Part shown: positions 45,910-55,149 of the stretch, piece by piece
Layout of the letters: each line of letters starts with the position of its first letter
How positions within the stretch are numbered: position 1 is the stretch's first letter
Assembly: GCA_002011125.2 (NCBI GenBank)
Contig: MTMF02000008.1
Coordinates: forward strand, 1-64,000
DNA from: Candidatus Hydrothermarchaeum profundi
Lineage (GTDB): Archaea; Hydrothermarchaeota; Hydrothermarchaeia; Hydrothermarchaeales; Hydrothermarchaeaceae
Direction of reading: 5' to 3'
Length of the DNA: 64,000 nucleotides
Program-made: the position numbers and the translations under genes
The notes under the pieces: generated by a model
Database searches by the model: none
Told to the model about the DNA's origin: nothing
The model's input: only the letters and a program-made list of their open reading frames with translations

Positions 45910-46261
45910 AATTCTAAAAAATCCAAAGCATATGGGAAAAATAGAAAGCCCAGATGGGGTTGGGAAAGTGACTCTTGGTGAACCTCATTGTGAGGATGAG
46001 GTATGGTTTTATATTAAAGTAAAGGATGATAAGATAGTGGACGCAAAATTCGAAGCATTTGCATGTGCGCCAGCTTTAGTTACAAGTAATATCGCGGCAG
46101 AGCTTGCTTTAGGCAAAACAATAGGCGAAGCTAAAAAACTTAGTAAGATGGATGTGTCGTCCTACTTAGGAGGGATTCCTCAGATAGAGAGAAAATGTGC
46201 CGACTTAGGAACTGATGCGCTTAAAGCTGCTATTAACGATTATCTTAAAAGAGGACAGTAA
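45887..46261 (+). CDS. Second, divergent IscU-like scaffold
   Basis: 124 aa from ATG 45887 (ISQKIVKILKNPKHMGKIES), which overlaps the first iscU by 23 bp; the track's 45836 start lies wholly inside iscU. It keeps three cysteines (EPHCEDEV, FACAPALVTSN, RKCADLGTDA), but the first context has CED in place of CGD and the region around the second differs. It may be a specialised scaffold or carrier for one partner set. Copies of IscU in tandem are not usual. Confidence 0.8.
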   Translation: MISQKIVKILKNPKHMGKIESPDGVGKVTLGEPHCEDEVWFYIKVKDDKIVDAKFEAFACAPALVTSNIAAELALGKTIGEAKKLSKMDVSSYLGGIPQIERKCADLGTDALKAAINDYLKRGQ

Positions 46262-46467
46262 GATATAGGTCTTTAACTCCATAATTTTTGAAAATCTTAA
46301 AAGTGATCGACGGACGAAGTCAGGTTTAGGCATATTATTTAGTTGTTTTTGATATTTTATTTTGTATGAATACCTAGTTTATTATTTTCTCGGTTTTCTG
46401 TAACCGGAAGCTATAAATGAGTACGAAATTAGTTTAATGCACTTAATTAATTAAATTGGTGAAATAA

Positions 46468-46674
46468 ATGAATATGTCTCCAAGCCCTCGGCGAGAACCT
46501 ACAACTACGATAACGGTCAGCGTTACAACTGCTGAGAAAATCCGAAAGTTAGTTGGTGAGATGCAATTAAGGACAGGTAAAAGTGTAACCCAAAGGATGG
46601 TCATTGAAGCAGCTTTGGAGGCATATATTGAAAAATTAAGGGAGGATAAAAAAGATGATGTTTGGAAACTTTAG
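46468..46674 (+). CDS. Ribbon-helix-helix (CopG-like) small protein
   Basis: 68 aa. A strand TTTITVSVTTAEKIRKLVGE then helices with TQRMVIEAALEAYIEKLRED give the RHH signature for DNA binding. It starts at ATG 46468 with GGTGAAATAA upstream. It overlaps the next small gene by 20 bp. The pair could be an operon of regulator plus partner; a toxin-antitoxin function is possible but the partner is not a known toxin. Confidence 0.65.
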   Translation: MNMSPSPRREPTTTITVSVTTAEKIRKLVGEMQLRTGKSVTQRMVIEAALEAYIEKLREDKKDDVWKL

Positions 46675-47011
46675 TTTTTGGAATTTGTTCCACCGTACCC
46701 CTAATTCACCTGAATTTGAGAGGTGGCATGAGGGGTCTTTAGGTGTTTGGGATATAAGTAGAATGCCTTCTAGAGATCTCGAAACTCTAAGCCGAACTTT
46801 AAATTATAAGCTGAAGGAGAAGCGATCAGAGTTTAAAAAGCTGGCAAAAAAAGCTAACATAAAAATAGACGAGAACGCAATTCACAGAGAAATCCAGGAA
46901 ATATTAGATATGGATTCCGAATCCTTAGACGCTTTACAGAGGGAATTAGAAAGAAAATTAAGGAAAAAAAGAGCCGAATTTAACCAACTTGTAGGGGGAT
47001 ATTGGGGGTAA
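46655..47011 (+). CDS. Small helical protein with two tandem repeats
   Basis: 118 aa, unrecognised. Two repeat units of about 27 residues are visible: SRDLETLSRTLNYKLKEKRS and SESLDALQRELERKLRKKRA, each followed by EF and then K/N-x-L. They would form a charged helical coiled coil. GGGAGG precedes the ATG, and the gene overlaps the RHH gene. Function unknown. Confidence 0.55.
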   Translation: MMFGNFSFWNLFHRTPNSPEFERWHEGSLGVWDISRMPSRDLETLSRTLNYKLKEKRSEFKKLAKKANIKIDENAIHREIQEILDMDSESLDALQRELERKLRKKRAEFNQLVGGYWG

Positions 47012-47016
47012 GTTTT

Positions 47017-47511
47017 TTATATCTCCTTAATCCCCATTTTCGACTTTACCAAGACTTTTCCATTTTCCGTGAAAAAAGTTACTGATCTTCCATAGTCTCC
47101 TCCGATATCAGTTGCTATTATCTTGATTCCTTCATTTTTAAGCGCTTTTGTAACTGCGTTAGTATTTCTTACTCCAATATCAAATATCGGGTCGTTTGTT
47201 CCGTTATTATAGAACATCGTAGCGCCTCCTGCAATCTTTGCTACAATTCTTCTTTTCAAAGCTCCTTGTTCTATCATTTCATCAAGTGTAACACCGATTG
47301 CAGTATCAGCGAACTTTGATGGTTTGAATTTTTTCGTCTTTGATATAGAACTATCCGGTAACATAACATGAATTAAACCCCCTAATTTAATGGCTGAGTC
47401 ATAAAGACACACACCAACACAAGATCCTAGGCCAATAGCTGTAAGTATACGTGGGCAAGATGCTACTTTATAATCTCCAATTCCAACTGTTTCAATTAAT
47501 GATGTGGACAT
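47017..47511 (-). CDS. cheD: Chemoreceptor glutamine deamidase CheD
   Basis: 164 aa. The CheD signature includes the catalytic Cys in TAIGLGSCVGVCLYDSA, the His in GGLIHVMLPDS and the Thr in GGATMF. CheD deamidates receptor glutamines and binds CheC. GAGGAGTAG lies directly before ATG. Last gene of the chemotaxis operon (read leftward). Confidence 0.95.
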   Translation of the reverse strand: MSTSLIETVGIGDYKVASCPRILTAIGLGSCVGVCLYDSAIKLGGLIHVMLPDSSISKTKKFKPSKFADTAIGVTLDEMIEQGALKRRIVAKIAGGATMFYNNGTNDPIFDIGVRNTNAVTKALKNEGIKIIATDIGGDYGRSVTFFTENGKVLVKSKMGIKEI

Positions 47512-47599
47512 CTACTCCTCTTCTCTATTAATATATTAAGAGATTTTGAAATTTTTATGTATAAGGGAAATAATCTATATACGAGTATATATTAAAGCT

Positions 47600-48214
47600 T
47601 CAATCTCCTTCCATACCGAGCGCTTTTAATATTTCAGAAAATGCCTCTGAATCGAAGAAAGCGATAAAGTTACCCATAGCAGATTTTGATTCCATTATGA
47701 ACTCAGTTTCAATAACAAGAGCGTTTTCGACTCTTTGTGCCAAGTCCACCTGTAGTACTTCAATTATCGCACCGGCCATGTCATAAGTGATGTGTGGTAT
47801 GGAAGGTAAGAGATTCATACCCGTAAATGTGCTTAATGCAGTTAAATAAGAGCTAGCCAAAATATTTCCTAATTCCTGCAGTGCTGATTTTTTTTCTTCG
47901 GTAATAAAGTCAGGGTCGTTTTCTTTTCCAAGTAGGGTATTCGATAAAAACAGTGCTTGTTCCTTAGAAAAAGTAATTAAAAGGTTTCCATTAATATTGC
48001 CCAATATTTTAAAATAAGCGCCCACTATGATATCTTCTGGGTCACCTATCAATTTCGATAGTTCTTCTATAGGAGCTACATAGGCTCTAGGTACACGTAT
48101 TTTAACGTTCTTCATTACCATCTGAGAAAGAGCACTAGAAGCATTGCCAGCTCCAATATTCCCTACTTCTCTAAGAGCATCTAACTGTTTTTCGCTCAAC
48201 TCCTCTATCTTCAA
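47600..48214 (-). CDS. cheC: CheY-P phosphatase CheC
   Basis: 204 aa starting at TTG 48214 (GAGGTGG with AATAAA before it), giving KIEELSEKQLDALREVGNIG, the usual CheC opening. The track start at 48250 would run into cheA. Two CheC blocks with the phosphatase residues E and N are visible: EVGNIGAGNASSALSQM and LQELGNILASSYLTALS. It dephosphorylates CheY and is regulated by CheD. Confidence 0.92.
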   Translation of the reverse strand: MKIEELSEKQLDALREVGNIGAGNASSALSQMVMKNVKIRVPRAYVAPIEELSKLIGDPEDIIVGAYFKILGNINGNLLITFSKEQALFLSNTLLGKENDPDFITEEKKSALQELGNILASSYLTALSTFTGMNLLPSIPHITYDMAGAIIEVLQVDLAQRVENALVIETEFIMESKSAMGNFIAFFDSEAFSEILKALGMEGD

Positions 48215-48215
48215 T

Positions 48216-50078
48216 TTATTCCACCTCGCTTGTAAGGGAAGCCGTATCAATTATCAGGGCCACTCTTCCATCCCCTAAGATTGTGGCTCCCGAGAAACCT
48301 TTTGTTTCACTGAACATTTCTCCTAATGACTTAATAACTATATCTTGCTGTGATATTAGTTCATCAACGATAAGACCCGCTTTCTTATCTCCTTTCTCCA
48401 CTACTACCACCGAATAACTGTCTTTAGATTCCTTCTCAGTATATTTTTCAAGCTTAGTTAAAGGAATCACTTCGTCGTAGATCTTTATTACCGGCCGATT
48501 TCTTATTGTCTTAACGTCACTTTTCTTAACACTAACTATTCTGTCTACATTAAGTAAGGGTATTGCATAGATTTCTCCATTTATTCCAACTAATAAAGCC
48601 TGTATTATAGCCATAGTTAAGGGTAGCTTCAATATGACTCTAGTTCCAACATCAACGGTTGACTGTATTTCTACGCTTCCTCCTATTCTCTCGATTTTTG
48701 CCTTAACTACATCCATTCCAACTCCTCTGCCAGAAATATCCGTCACCTTCTCGGCTGTACTAAACCCCGGCCTGAAAAGTAGGTTAAGAGCTTCTTTTTC
48801 ATCTAATTTAGAAGCCTCTTCTTCAGTAATTATTTTCTTTTTTACCGCTGATTCTTTAACTTTATCTATGTTTATTCCCTTGCCATCGTCCTCAACGTAG
48901 ATTTCTACATGGTCTTTCTCTCTAACCGCTTTTACCTTGAGCTTTCCAGTTCTACTTTTTCCTTTTTTCTCTCTTGTATCAGGGTCCTCGATACCATGAT
49001 CTATTGCATTTCTAATAAGGTGAATCATTGGCTCGTCAATTTCATCTAGAATTGTTCTATCAACTTCAATCTCTTTCCCCTCAATTTCGAAGTCTACTTC
49101 TTTTCCTCTTTTTCGTGCTATATCCCTAACTGTCCTAGGGAACCTATTGAAAATCTTTTCCATAGGAACCATTCTCAATTGCATCACTTCATACTGTAAA
49201 TCTCCAAGGAGCCGATCATATATTGCTATAGGGCCCTCTAGTTCTTTTAAATTGTATTTCCTTACTACTTCTTTTATAGTTGCTTTATTGATGATTAATT
49301 CTCCTACGAGATTTACCATCGTATCAAGACGTTCAATATTAACTCTTAAACTCTGGGTAGCTACTTTGGCTTTGGGCGTGGCACCTTTCGCTGATATAGT
49401 TTCTTTTTTAACTAATTCTTCCTCTGTTAAAACTTCAACTTTTGATACTTCAGGCGTAGTTTCAATAATTTTGGCTATTTTTTCTTTCTCTGCGTCAGTG
49501 GATAGCGATATCCTCATTTCAAATCCAGAATTCTCGCTCTCGAATTCATCGATTCTTGGTTTTATATCTAGAACTTCTCCCACTTTTTTCAAATTATTGA
49601 CAACAATAAATGCTCTAACAGACTTTAACTGACATTTCTCGCTTAAATGAACGATTACTCTGTATTTTTTTAATGGTTTTTTCTCTGTAGACGATTTAGT
49701 ACCTCCCCTGTACCCTTCTAACTTTTCTATTACAGATGAGATATCAATATCCACTTCTCCCCCAGAGGAAATTTTATCGAGAAATTCTTCAAGGAGATCT
49801 AATCCCTCAAATAGAATATCCACAATATCCGATCTGGCCTCTATTTTCCTTTTGCGTATTTCATCTAGAAGGTCTTCTATCTTATGGGTTAATATCTGTA
49901 TTTTTTCAAAACCCATCGTAGCAGCCATACCTTTCAAGGTATGCATAGAGCGAAAGATCTCATTAATAACCTCTATATTCGAAGGGTTTTCCTCCAGAGC
50001 TACGATGTGATTATTTAGGTTATCTAGATGCTCACGAGATTCATTAATAAAGAGGTCCAGATACTCCTCATTCACCAT
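48216..50078 (-). CDS. cheA: Chemotaxis histidine kinase CheA
   Basis: 620 aa. P1 Hpt domain with phospho-His H46 in SMHTLKGMAATMG; a P2 CheY-docking region (about 140-225); dimerisation domain; HATPase P4 with HLIRNAIDHGIEDP and GRGVGMDVVK; and the P5 CheW-like domain from about residue 480. It transfers phosphate to CheY and CheB. The ribosome site of cheC lies in its last codons. The whole kinase is intact. Confidence 0.95.
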   Translation of the reverse strand: MVNEEYLDLFINESREHLDNLNNHIVALEENPSNIEVINEIFRSMHTLKGMAATMGFEKIQILTHKIEDLLDEIRKRKIEARSDIVDILFEGLDLLEEFLDKISSGGEVDIDISSVIEKLEGYRGGTKSSTEKKPLKKYRVIVHLSEKCQLKSVRAFIVVNNLKKVGEVLDIKPRIDEFESENSGFEMRISLSTDAEKEKIAKIIETTPEVSKVEVLTEEELVKKETISAKGATPKAKVATQSLRVNIERLDTMVNLVGELIINKATIKEVVRKYNLKELEGPIAIYDRLLGDLQYEVMQLRMVPMEKIFNRFPRTVRDIARKRGKEVDFEIEGKEIEVDRTILDEIDEPMIHLIRNAIDHGIEDPDTREKKGKSRTGKLKVKAVREKDHVEIYVEDDGKGINIDKVKESAVKKKIITEEEASKLDEKEALNLLFRPGFSTAEKVTDISGRGVGMDVVKAKIERIGGSVEIQSTVDVGTRVILKLPLTMAIIQALLVGINGEIYAIPLLNVDRIVSVKKSDVKTIRNRPVIKIYDEVIPLTKLEKYTEKESKDSYSVVVVEKGDKKAGLIVDELISQQDIVIKSLGEMFSETKGFSGATILGDGRVALIIDTASLTSEVE

Positions 50079-50088
50079 CTTTCTGGCC

Positions 50089-51144
50089 TCATGTTAAGAA
50101 ACTTAACATAGTATCAGATATTTTATCTAAGGGAACAACTTTATCCACAGCACCCATCTCAATCGCAGCTTTTGGCATGCCAAATATTACACAGGATGAT
50201 GGATCCTCAGCGATAGTCTTCCCATTTTTTTCCTTAATGGCTAGCATACCTCTAGCGCCATCTATCCCCATCCCAGTCAACAGTACTCCCATAGAATCAG
50301 GGCCATACACCTCAGCCACCGAGGTCATTGTAACGTCTACAGAGGGTCTAACCTTATTCACCTTGGGAGTTTTTGCCAGTCTAATAATACCCCTCTGAAG
50401 GAGGCTGGCATCTTTTTTCTCCACAGTCATGTGATAGTCGCTAGGGGCGACAAAGATCCTTCCGGGTTTAATTTCATCTCCATCTATGGCTTCCTTAACA
50501 GGCAATTCACATACTTCATTTAGTCTCTCAGAAAAAGACTTGGTGAAACCGACGGGCATATGTTGAACTATTAAAAAGCAGGCAGGTACATCTTTTGGAA
50601 TCCTGGAAAGAACCTTCATTACAGCTTTTGGGCCTCCAGTTGAGGCTCCTATCGTTATAACTTTGAATTGTTGAGTGACGAATCTAGGTCCTCGGGTCAC
50701 ATAACTCTTTTTTGATGGCATATACTGTAAACGCTTGACATCCACAGTAGCAGCCATCCTTATTTTGTCGATTAATTCTCCTTGGGTTTCTTCATCAAGT
50801 AAAGTAGCTGTCTTGCCTCCTGTTTTCGATACGAAATCAACTGCCCCAAGTTCAAGGGCTCTGACTACTATATCCGCCTCTCTCTTATCCATAGCACTGA
50901 GCATTACAACAGGAGTAGGAAACTTATTCATAATATGGGCAAGAGTTTCTAGCCCGTCCATCTTAGGCATTTCAATGTCAAGTGTAATGACATCCGGTTT
51001 TAATTCGCTAATTTTTTTTAAGGCATCTTCTCCATCCCTAGCTGTACCCACTACTTCTATGGAGGGGTCCGCTTGGATGGTGTCTGAAATAACTTGCCTC
51101 ATAAATGTAGAATCATCTACAACCAGCACTTTTATTTTTGACAA
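50089..51144 (-). CDS. cheB: Protein-glutamate methylesterase CheB
   Basis: About 351 aa from TTG 51144 (AAGGTG 6 nt upstream); the track start 51168 lies inside cheY. Receiver domain with D56 (VITLDIEMPKMDG), then the catalytic methylesterase domain with the Ser-His-Asp triad GASTGGPKAV, QHMPVGFT and GMGIDGARGM. It removes methyl groups from receptor glutamates. Needs CheR for the opposite reaction, which is absent from the window. Confidence 0.95.
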   Translation of the reverse strand: MSKIKVLVVDDSTFMRQVISDTIQADPSIEVVGTARDGEDALKKISELKPDVITLDIEMPKMDGLETLAHIMNKFPTPVVMLSAMDKREADIVVRALELGAVDFVSKTGGKTATLLDEETQGELIDKIRMAATVDVKRLQYMPSKKSYVTRGPRFVTQQFKVITIGASTGGPKAVMKVLSRIPKDVPACFLIVQHMPVGFTKSFSERLNEVCELPVKEAIDGDEIKPGRIFVAPSDYHMTVEKKDASLLQRGIIRLAKTPKVNKVRPSVDVTMTSVAEVYGPDSMGVLLTGMGIDGARGMLAIKEKNGKTIAEDPSSCVIFGMPKAAIEMGAVDKVVPLDKISDTMLSFLT

Positions 51145-51154
51145 GTTATACACC

Positions 51155-51520
51155 TTATGGAGCTTCAAGCACTTTTTTAATAGTCTCCATGACCATTACG
51201 GGCTGAAAGGGTTTTACAATATAGTCCCTTGCTCCCGCCTGTAGAGCATCAATCACCATTTGTTGCTGTCCCAGGGCACTACACATTACAATCTTTGCAC
51301 TCGGGTCCTCTGAAATAATCTTTTTAGTAGTTTCTATTCCATCCATACCCGGCATTACAATATCCATAGTTACCAAGTCTGGATGTAGGGCTTTATATTT
51401 TAATATAGCTTCCTCACCACTCCCAGCTTCTCCCACTACTTCATGTCCATTCTTTGTCAAAATATCCTTTAGCATGTTTCTCATGAACGCAGCATCGTCG
51501 ACAATCAAAATTCTAGCCAT
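51155..51520 (-). CDS. cheY: Chemotaxis response regulator CheY
   Basis: 121-aa single receiver domain: LIVDDAAFMRNML, phospho-acceptor D53 in VTMDIVMPGMDG, Ser in MCSALG and Lys in IVKPFQP. Stand-alone receiver with no output, typical of the motor-signalling CheY. Archaeal CheY talks to the archaellum through CheF, which is not in this window. Confidence 0.95.
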   Translation of the reverse strand: MARILIVDDAAFMRNMLKDILTKNGHEVVGEAGSGEEAILKYKALHPDLVTMDIVMPGMDGIETTKKIISEDPSAKIVMCSALGQQQMVIDALQAGARDYIVKPFQPVMVMETIKKVLEAP

Positions 51521-51528
51521 TCTATCAC

Positions 51529-52002
51529 CTACTGGATTTCCTTAACTTTTGCAACCTCTTTTGGAGTTAATATTTTTGCTAGGTCTAGGAGAATAATTAG
51601 TCTATCTCCGTATTTCCCAACTCCTTTCAAATATTCAGCCTCTATCTCTGTAGAAATTGATGGAGTCGGATCTATATCCTTCACATTCATCCTTAAGACC
51701 TCTGATACTGAATCGACGATCATGCCTACTACTGTGTTTTCTACTTCTACTATTATTATTCGAGATGATATATCCTCGCCAGACTCCCCTTTAAGGCCAA
51801 GTCTCTTCTTTAAGTCTAATACCGCTGTTATTTGCCCTCGCAGATTTATTACACCCTCTAAAAAAGAAGGTGCTTTAGGTATTCTAGTTATCCTTGTCTT
51901 TTTAATAATCTCTTTCACTTGATTAATCTCAACACCGTACTCCTCCTCATTTAATTTGAAAACCACTAGCTGGATCTCTTCTCCCGTATCCCCATCCATC
52001 AT
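51529..52002 (-). CDS. cheW: Coupling protein CheW
   Basis: 157 aa, one CheW domain: VVFKLNEEEYGVEINQVKEI, PKAPSFLEGVINLRGQITAV with the coupling motif NLRG, and the closing AEYLKGVGKYGDRLIILLDL. It links the receptor to CheA. The ATG overlaps the last base of the MCP gene. Confidence 0.95.
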   Translation of the reverse strand: MMDGDTGEEIQLVVFKLNEEEYGVEINQVKEIIKKTRITRIPKAPSFLEGVINLRGQITAVLDLKKRLGLKGESGEDISSRIIIVEVENTVVGMIVDSVSEVLRMNVKDIDPTPSISTEIEAEYLKGVGKYGDRLIILLDLAKILTPKEVAKVKEIQ

Positions 52003-53861
52003 TATGCCTCTTTTTCTATCTTAAATTTCCCAACTAACTCGTCAAGTTTAGAAGCTAAGTTAGCTAGTTCTTGAGCGGCCGCGGTCATCTCTTCTACACT
52101 AGCAGTTTGTTCTTCTGCCGCTGCACTACACTCTTCTGATCCTGCGGCTGCTTCCTCGGCCCCTGCCGCTATATCGTCGATAGCTCTAACTACTTTTTCC
52201 GAAGCCATACTCTGTTCTTCAGTAGCGGCGGATATCTCACCTACACGGCTTGTAAGTTCTTCCACAGAGTTTAATATATTCTCTAGGGCCCCTAGTGCCC
52301 TATTCACAACGTCGGCAGCTTCATCTACTTCCCTAGAACTCATATCCATAAATTTCACCGATTCTTCAACGTCCGTCTGGATTTCTCTTATAATCATTCT
52401 TATTTGTTCTGCCGCTTTTCCAGAACCTTCAGCAAGTTTTCTTACTTCCTCTGCTACAACAGCAAACCCCCTCCCATGTTCACCTGCTCTCGCCGCCTCA
52501 ATAGCTGCATTCAAGGCAAGTAAGTTTGTTTGTTCTGCAATATTTGTTATAAGGTCAACGATCTCTACTATTTTCTTGGATCTTTCTCCTAACTCTCTTA
52601 CAGCCGTAGCCGTTTGGTTAACTACTTCTGTGGTTTCTCTCATTTTCTTTATAGCTTGTTTAGCGGCTTCTCCACCTTCTTTCGCATTGGAGTTAGCTTC
52701 TTCAGCAACTTCGGCAGCTGCTTGTGCTCCCTTGGCAATGCTTTGGGCCATTTCTGCGATCTTTTTCATTTCTCTTGAGGCCAGATTCATTTGATTGACT
52801 TGGTCTTGTGCTCCCTGAGCAATTTGCTGGACGCTGGAGGAGATTTCTTGGGCCGAGGCATTCACTTCAGTGCCTGTAGTTGCTAAGTTTTGGGAAGTTG
52901 TTGCAACCGTTTTGGCGGCTGCTTTTACTTCTGCTATTAGGTTTCTCAAACTGGCCACCATAGTGTTGAATCCATTTATCAATTTTCCGATAGCATCGTC
53001 TCTTTCAGCAGTTATCTCGTGGGTAAGGTCTCCTTCTGCTGCATATGTGACAACAGGCAATAAGCGGTTAACTTGCGTTTCGAGATAATTTTTAGTATCT
53101 TCTATCTCCTTTTCTTTCTCCTTTATTTCACGAAGATCTGTGGCAAGCTTTATTACTCCAACACAGTTTCCGCTAGCATCTTTAAGAGGAGAAGTGCTAA
53201 TCTTCACAGGAATCTTTTCGCCATTTTTAGATTTTAATAAGACCTCCCGGGTAAGAGTTTCCGCCTCGCCTCTAATGACCTTAAAAGAAGAGCAGTTCGG
53301 CGTATGGCATGCTGATTCCATCCCGTCATATTCTGTGAATTCGTAGCAATGTTTTCCTATGATTTCCTGTGGAGTAAATCCAAGCAGCTTAGTAGCTGCA
53401 GGGTTCCAGTGGGTTACCACGAGGTCTTTATTTGTTATGTATAGCGCCTCTCCTACGCCCTGCACTATAGAGTTTGTGCTTTCAAGTGAATCAAGAAGTG
53501 ACCACACCATTTTTTTAGTGGCATCAGCTAGAATACCTATTTCATCCGATGATTCTTCGACTTGGATCTCATAGTTTAGATTTCCATTAGCTATCTCCCT
53601 GGCAGCGTTAGTTAGTTGTATTATCTGTCTTGCGATATTTCTTGAAAAGATATAGGCAAGTATTATAACGGCTACTAACCCACCGATATTCAGAAATATG
53701 AAGAGGTCTTTCAGAAATCCGCTTGGGACGAATGTGAATGTAAGGAAGCCAACCAATAAAACAGGAGGTAAAGCTAATACCAAGAATCCTAGAATCAGCT
53801 TGTTTTTGAGTTTCATATTTATAAAAAATTTTTTATAAATTTTCCATGTAATGTCTTCCAT
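52002..53861 (-). CDS. Methyl-accepting chemotaxis protein with PAS domain
   Basis: 619 aa. Two transmembrane helices at the N-terminus (about 21-45 and 50-72) with almost no external loop; then HAMP, a PAS domain (about 150-255) with a Cys/His cluster (CYEF...ACHTPNC), a second HAMP-like stretch, and the long signalling hairpin ending with the highly conserved tip [20 protein letters not shown]. The sensor is therefore cytoplasmic, an energy or redox taxis type (Aer-like by layout). AGGAGAGG precedes ATG. First gene of the operon. Confidence 0.93.
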   Translation of the reverse strand: MEDITWKIYKKFFINMKLKNKLILGFLVLALPPVLLVGFLTFTFVPSGFLKDLFIFLNIGGLVAVIILAYIFSRNIARQIIQLTNAAREIANGNLNYEIQVEESSDEIGILADATKKMVWSLLDSLESTNSIVQGVGEALYITNKDLVVTHWNPAATKLLGFTPQEIIGKHCYEFTEYDGMESACHTPNCSSFKVIRGEAETLTREVLLKSKNGEKIPVKISTSPLKDASGNCVGVIKLATDLREIKEKEKEIEDTKNYLETQVNRLLPVVTYAAEGDLTHEITAERDDAIGKLINGFNTMVASLRNLIAEVKAAAKTVATTSQNLATTGTEVNASAQEISSSVQQIAQGAQDQVNQMNLASREMKKIAEMAQSIAKGAQAAAEVAEEANSNAKEGGEAAKQAIKKMRETTEVVNQTATAVRELGERSKKIVEIVDLITNIAEQTNLLALNAAIEAARAGEHGRGFAVVAEEVRKLAEGSGKAAEQIRMIIREIQTDVEESVKFMDMSSREVDEAADVVNRALGALENILNSVEELTSRVGEISAATEEQSMASEKVVRAIDDIAAGAEEAAAGSEECSAAAEEQTASVEEMTAAAQELANLASKLDELVGKFKIEKEA

Positions 53862-54022
53862 ACTATCCTCTCCTAATTAGCCCTTCGTATTTATACCTCT
53901 ATTTAATGTTTTCCAAAAAAAAGACGATTTTTCTTCAGATTTCATATCCTCTCTCCTAATTTCCCTTCAGGTCCTCCTATTGTATTTTGTTTATATTTTT
54001 GATAATTTATTATATAAATTTC

Positions 54023-54316
54023 TTAAGGTAAAACCCCCAGCCCCAGGATACCCCAAAGGATTACGAGAGCACCGGCAATTCGTATAACTGTCTCAGCCAT
54101 TCCTTTACCGATAAATATAAGCAGTAACCCTACTATTAGGGGTATTATAGTATTTTCATTAGCTATTTCGTGAGTAGAGAAGTATTTCACTCCTCCATAA
54201 CCAACAAAACCAAGGCCAACCAATTTTACAAGAAATCCTACTATCCGAGAGGCTATAAAAATTAAAGCGATTCCTATAATTATCTTGATAATTGAAGATT
54301 CAATAAGGACAACCAT
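54023..54316 (-). CDS. Small three-helix membrane protein
   Basis: 97 aa with about three hydrophobic helices (SSIIKIIIGIALIFIASRIV; GFLVKLVGLGFVGYGGVKY; LIVGLLLIFIGKGMA; and a last IAGALVILWGILGLGVL). Not recognised. It is transcribed divergently from the gene at 54366 with a 49-bp gap. No ribosome site of note. Confidence 0.5.
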   Translation of the reverse strand: MVVLIESSIIKIIIGIALIFIASRIVGFLVKLVGLGFVGYGGVKYFSTHEIANENTIIPLIVGLLLIFIGKGMAETVIRIAGALVILWGILGLGVLP

Positions 54317-54365
54317 TTTAGTAGGGAATATTTATTAAGGTGTATAAAAATACCTTTCGGTCTGT

Positions 54366-55121
54366 ATGATTAAAGGAGTATTCTATATCGAAGCTCAAGG
54401 GAATAATGAGCGGCTTGTGAGAGATTCTATAAAATCCCTAGCAGAAAAGATTCGAAGAGACAAAGATATCAAAGTTGAAAAAGAGGACTTTGGTGAAGTC
54501 ATTGAAGATAACGGAAATTTTTCATCAACTCTAGAAGTTGAGCTTGAGTTCTCTAGCTTCCAGGCATATGTTATTGCCTCTATAAATTATGGGCCGTCAG
54601 CGATTGAAATTTATGAGCCTGAAAATCTTAAATTAAGCTCAAAGGAATTCTTAAAAGCAGTGGGGGAAGTAATTAGAATTTGTAAGACTTTTTACGATAA
54701 ATATAAAGTTAGATTCGAATTTTCAGGAACAGAAGTAAAGGAAGTAGGGCTTACTGATGACGAAATCGAGGAACTAATTGATCAAGGTGGCATAAGAGCG
54801 AAAATTGTTGTAGAAGGAACGGGTAAAAATAGGAGAGAAGCAATTAGGCGCTTTTTAGCCTCGCTTCCTGAGGATGTAGCTGTAAATAAGGTTAAAAGTA
54901 AAAAAGTTGAAAGTGAAACACCCTTCAGCGGTGTTATAGGTATAGATGCTATACTCTATAGCCCTACAACTCTTTTTGATATAGCTGTTAAGTATACTCC
55001 CGTACTAATAAATATAATTGAACCCAGCGAGGTAAAGTTAAGTATACTGGATATTCAAGACATAGGCGTTGAGCTAGCAGGTGTATTTTTTGAGATAGCT
55101 TTCAATCTAGCGAAACCATAA
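54366..55121 (+). CDS. Hypothetical protein with internal duplication
   Basis: 251 aa, soluble. Two halves of about 120 residues look alike: each has an alpha/beta start (GVFYIEAQGNNERLVRDSI / AKIVVEGTGKNRREAIRRFL), then a beta stretch with (S/G)SxxxVELEFSS / GVIGIDAILYSP and a helix at the end. Not recognised. Typical of archaea-only conserved proteins. It is the first of three genes leading to rpiA. Confidence 0.55.
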   Translation: MIKGVFYIEAQGNNERLVRDSIKSLAEKIRRDKDIKVEKEDFGEVIEDNGNFSSTLEVELEFSSFQAYVIASINYGPSAIEIYEPENLKLSSKEFLKAVGEVIRICKTFYDKYKVRFEFSGTEVKEVGLTDDEIEELIDQGGIRAKIVVEGTGKNRREAIRRFLASLPEDVAVNKVKSKKVESETPFSGVIGIDAILYSPTTLFDIAVKYTPVLINIIEPSEVKLSILDIQDIGVELAGVFFEIAFNLAKP

Positions 55122-55149
55122 TAACTCTGGTATGAATTTTTTTAAGCTT

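Noticed and set aside
46468-47011. Toxin-antitoxin module call for the RHH pair
   Set aside because: The partner has no similarity to a known toxin family, so it is kept as an observation only.
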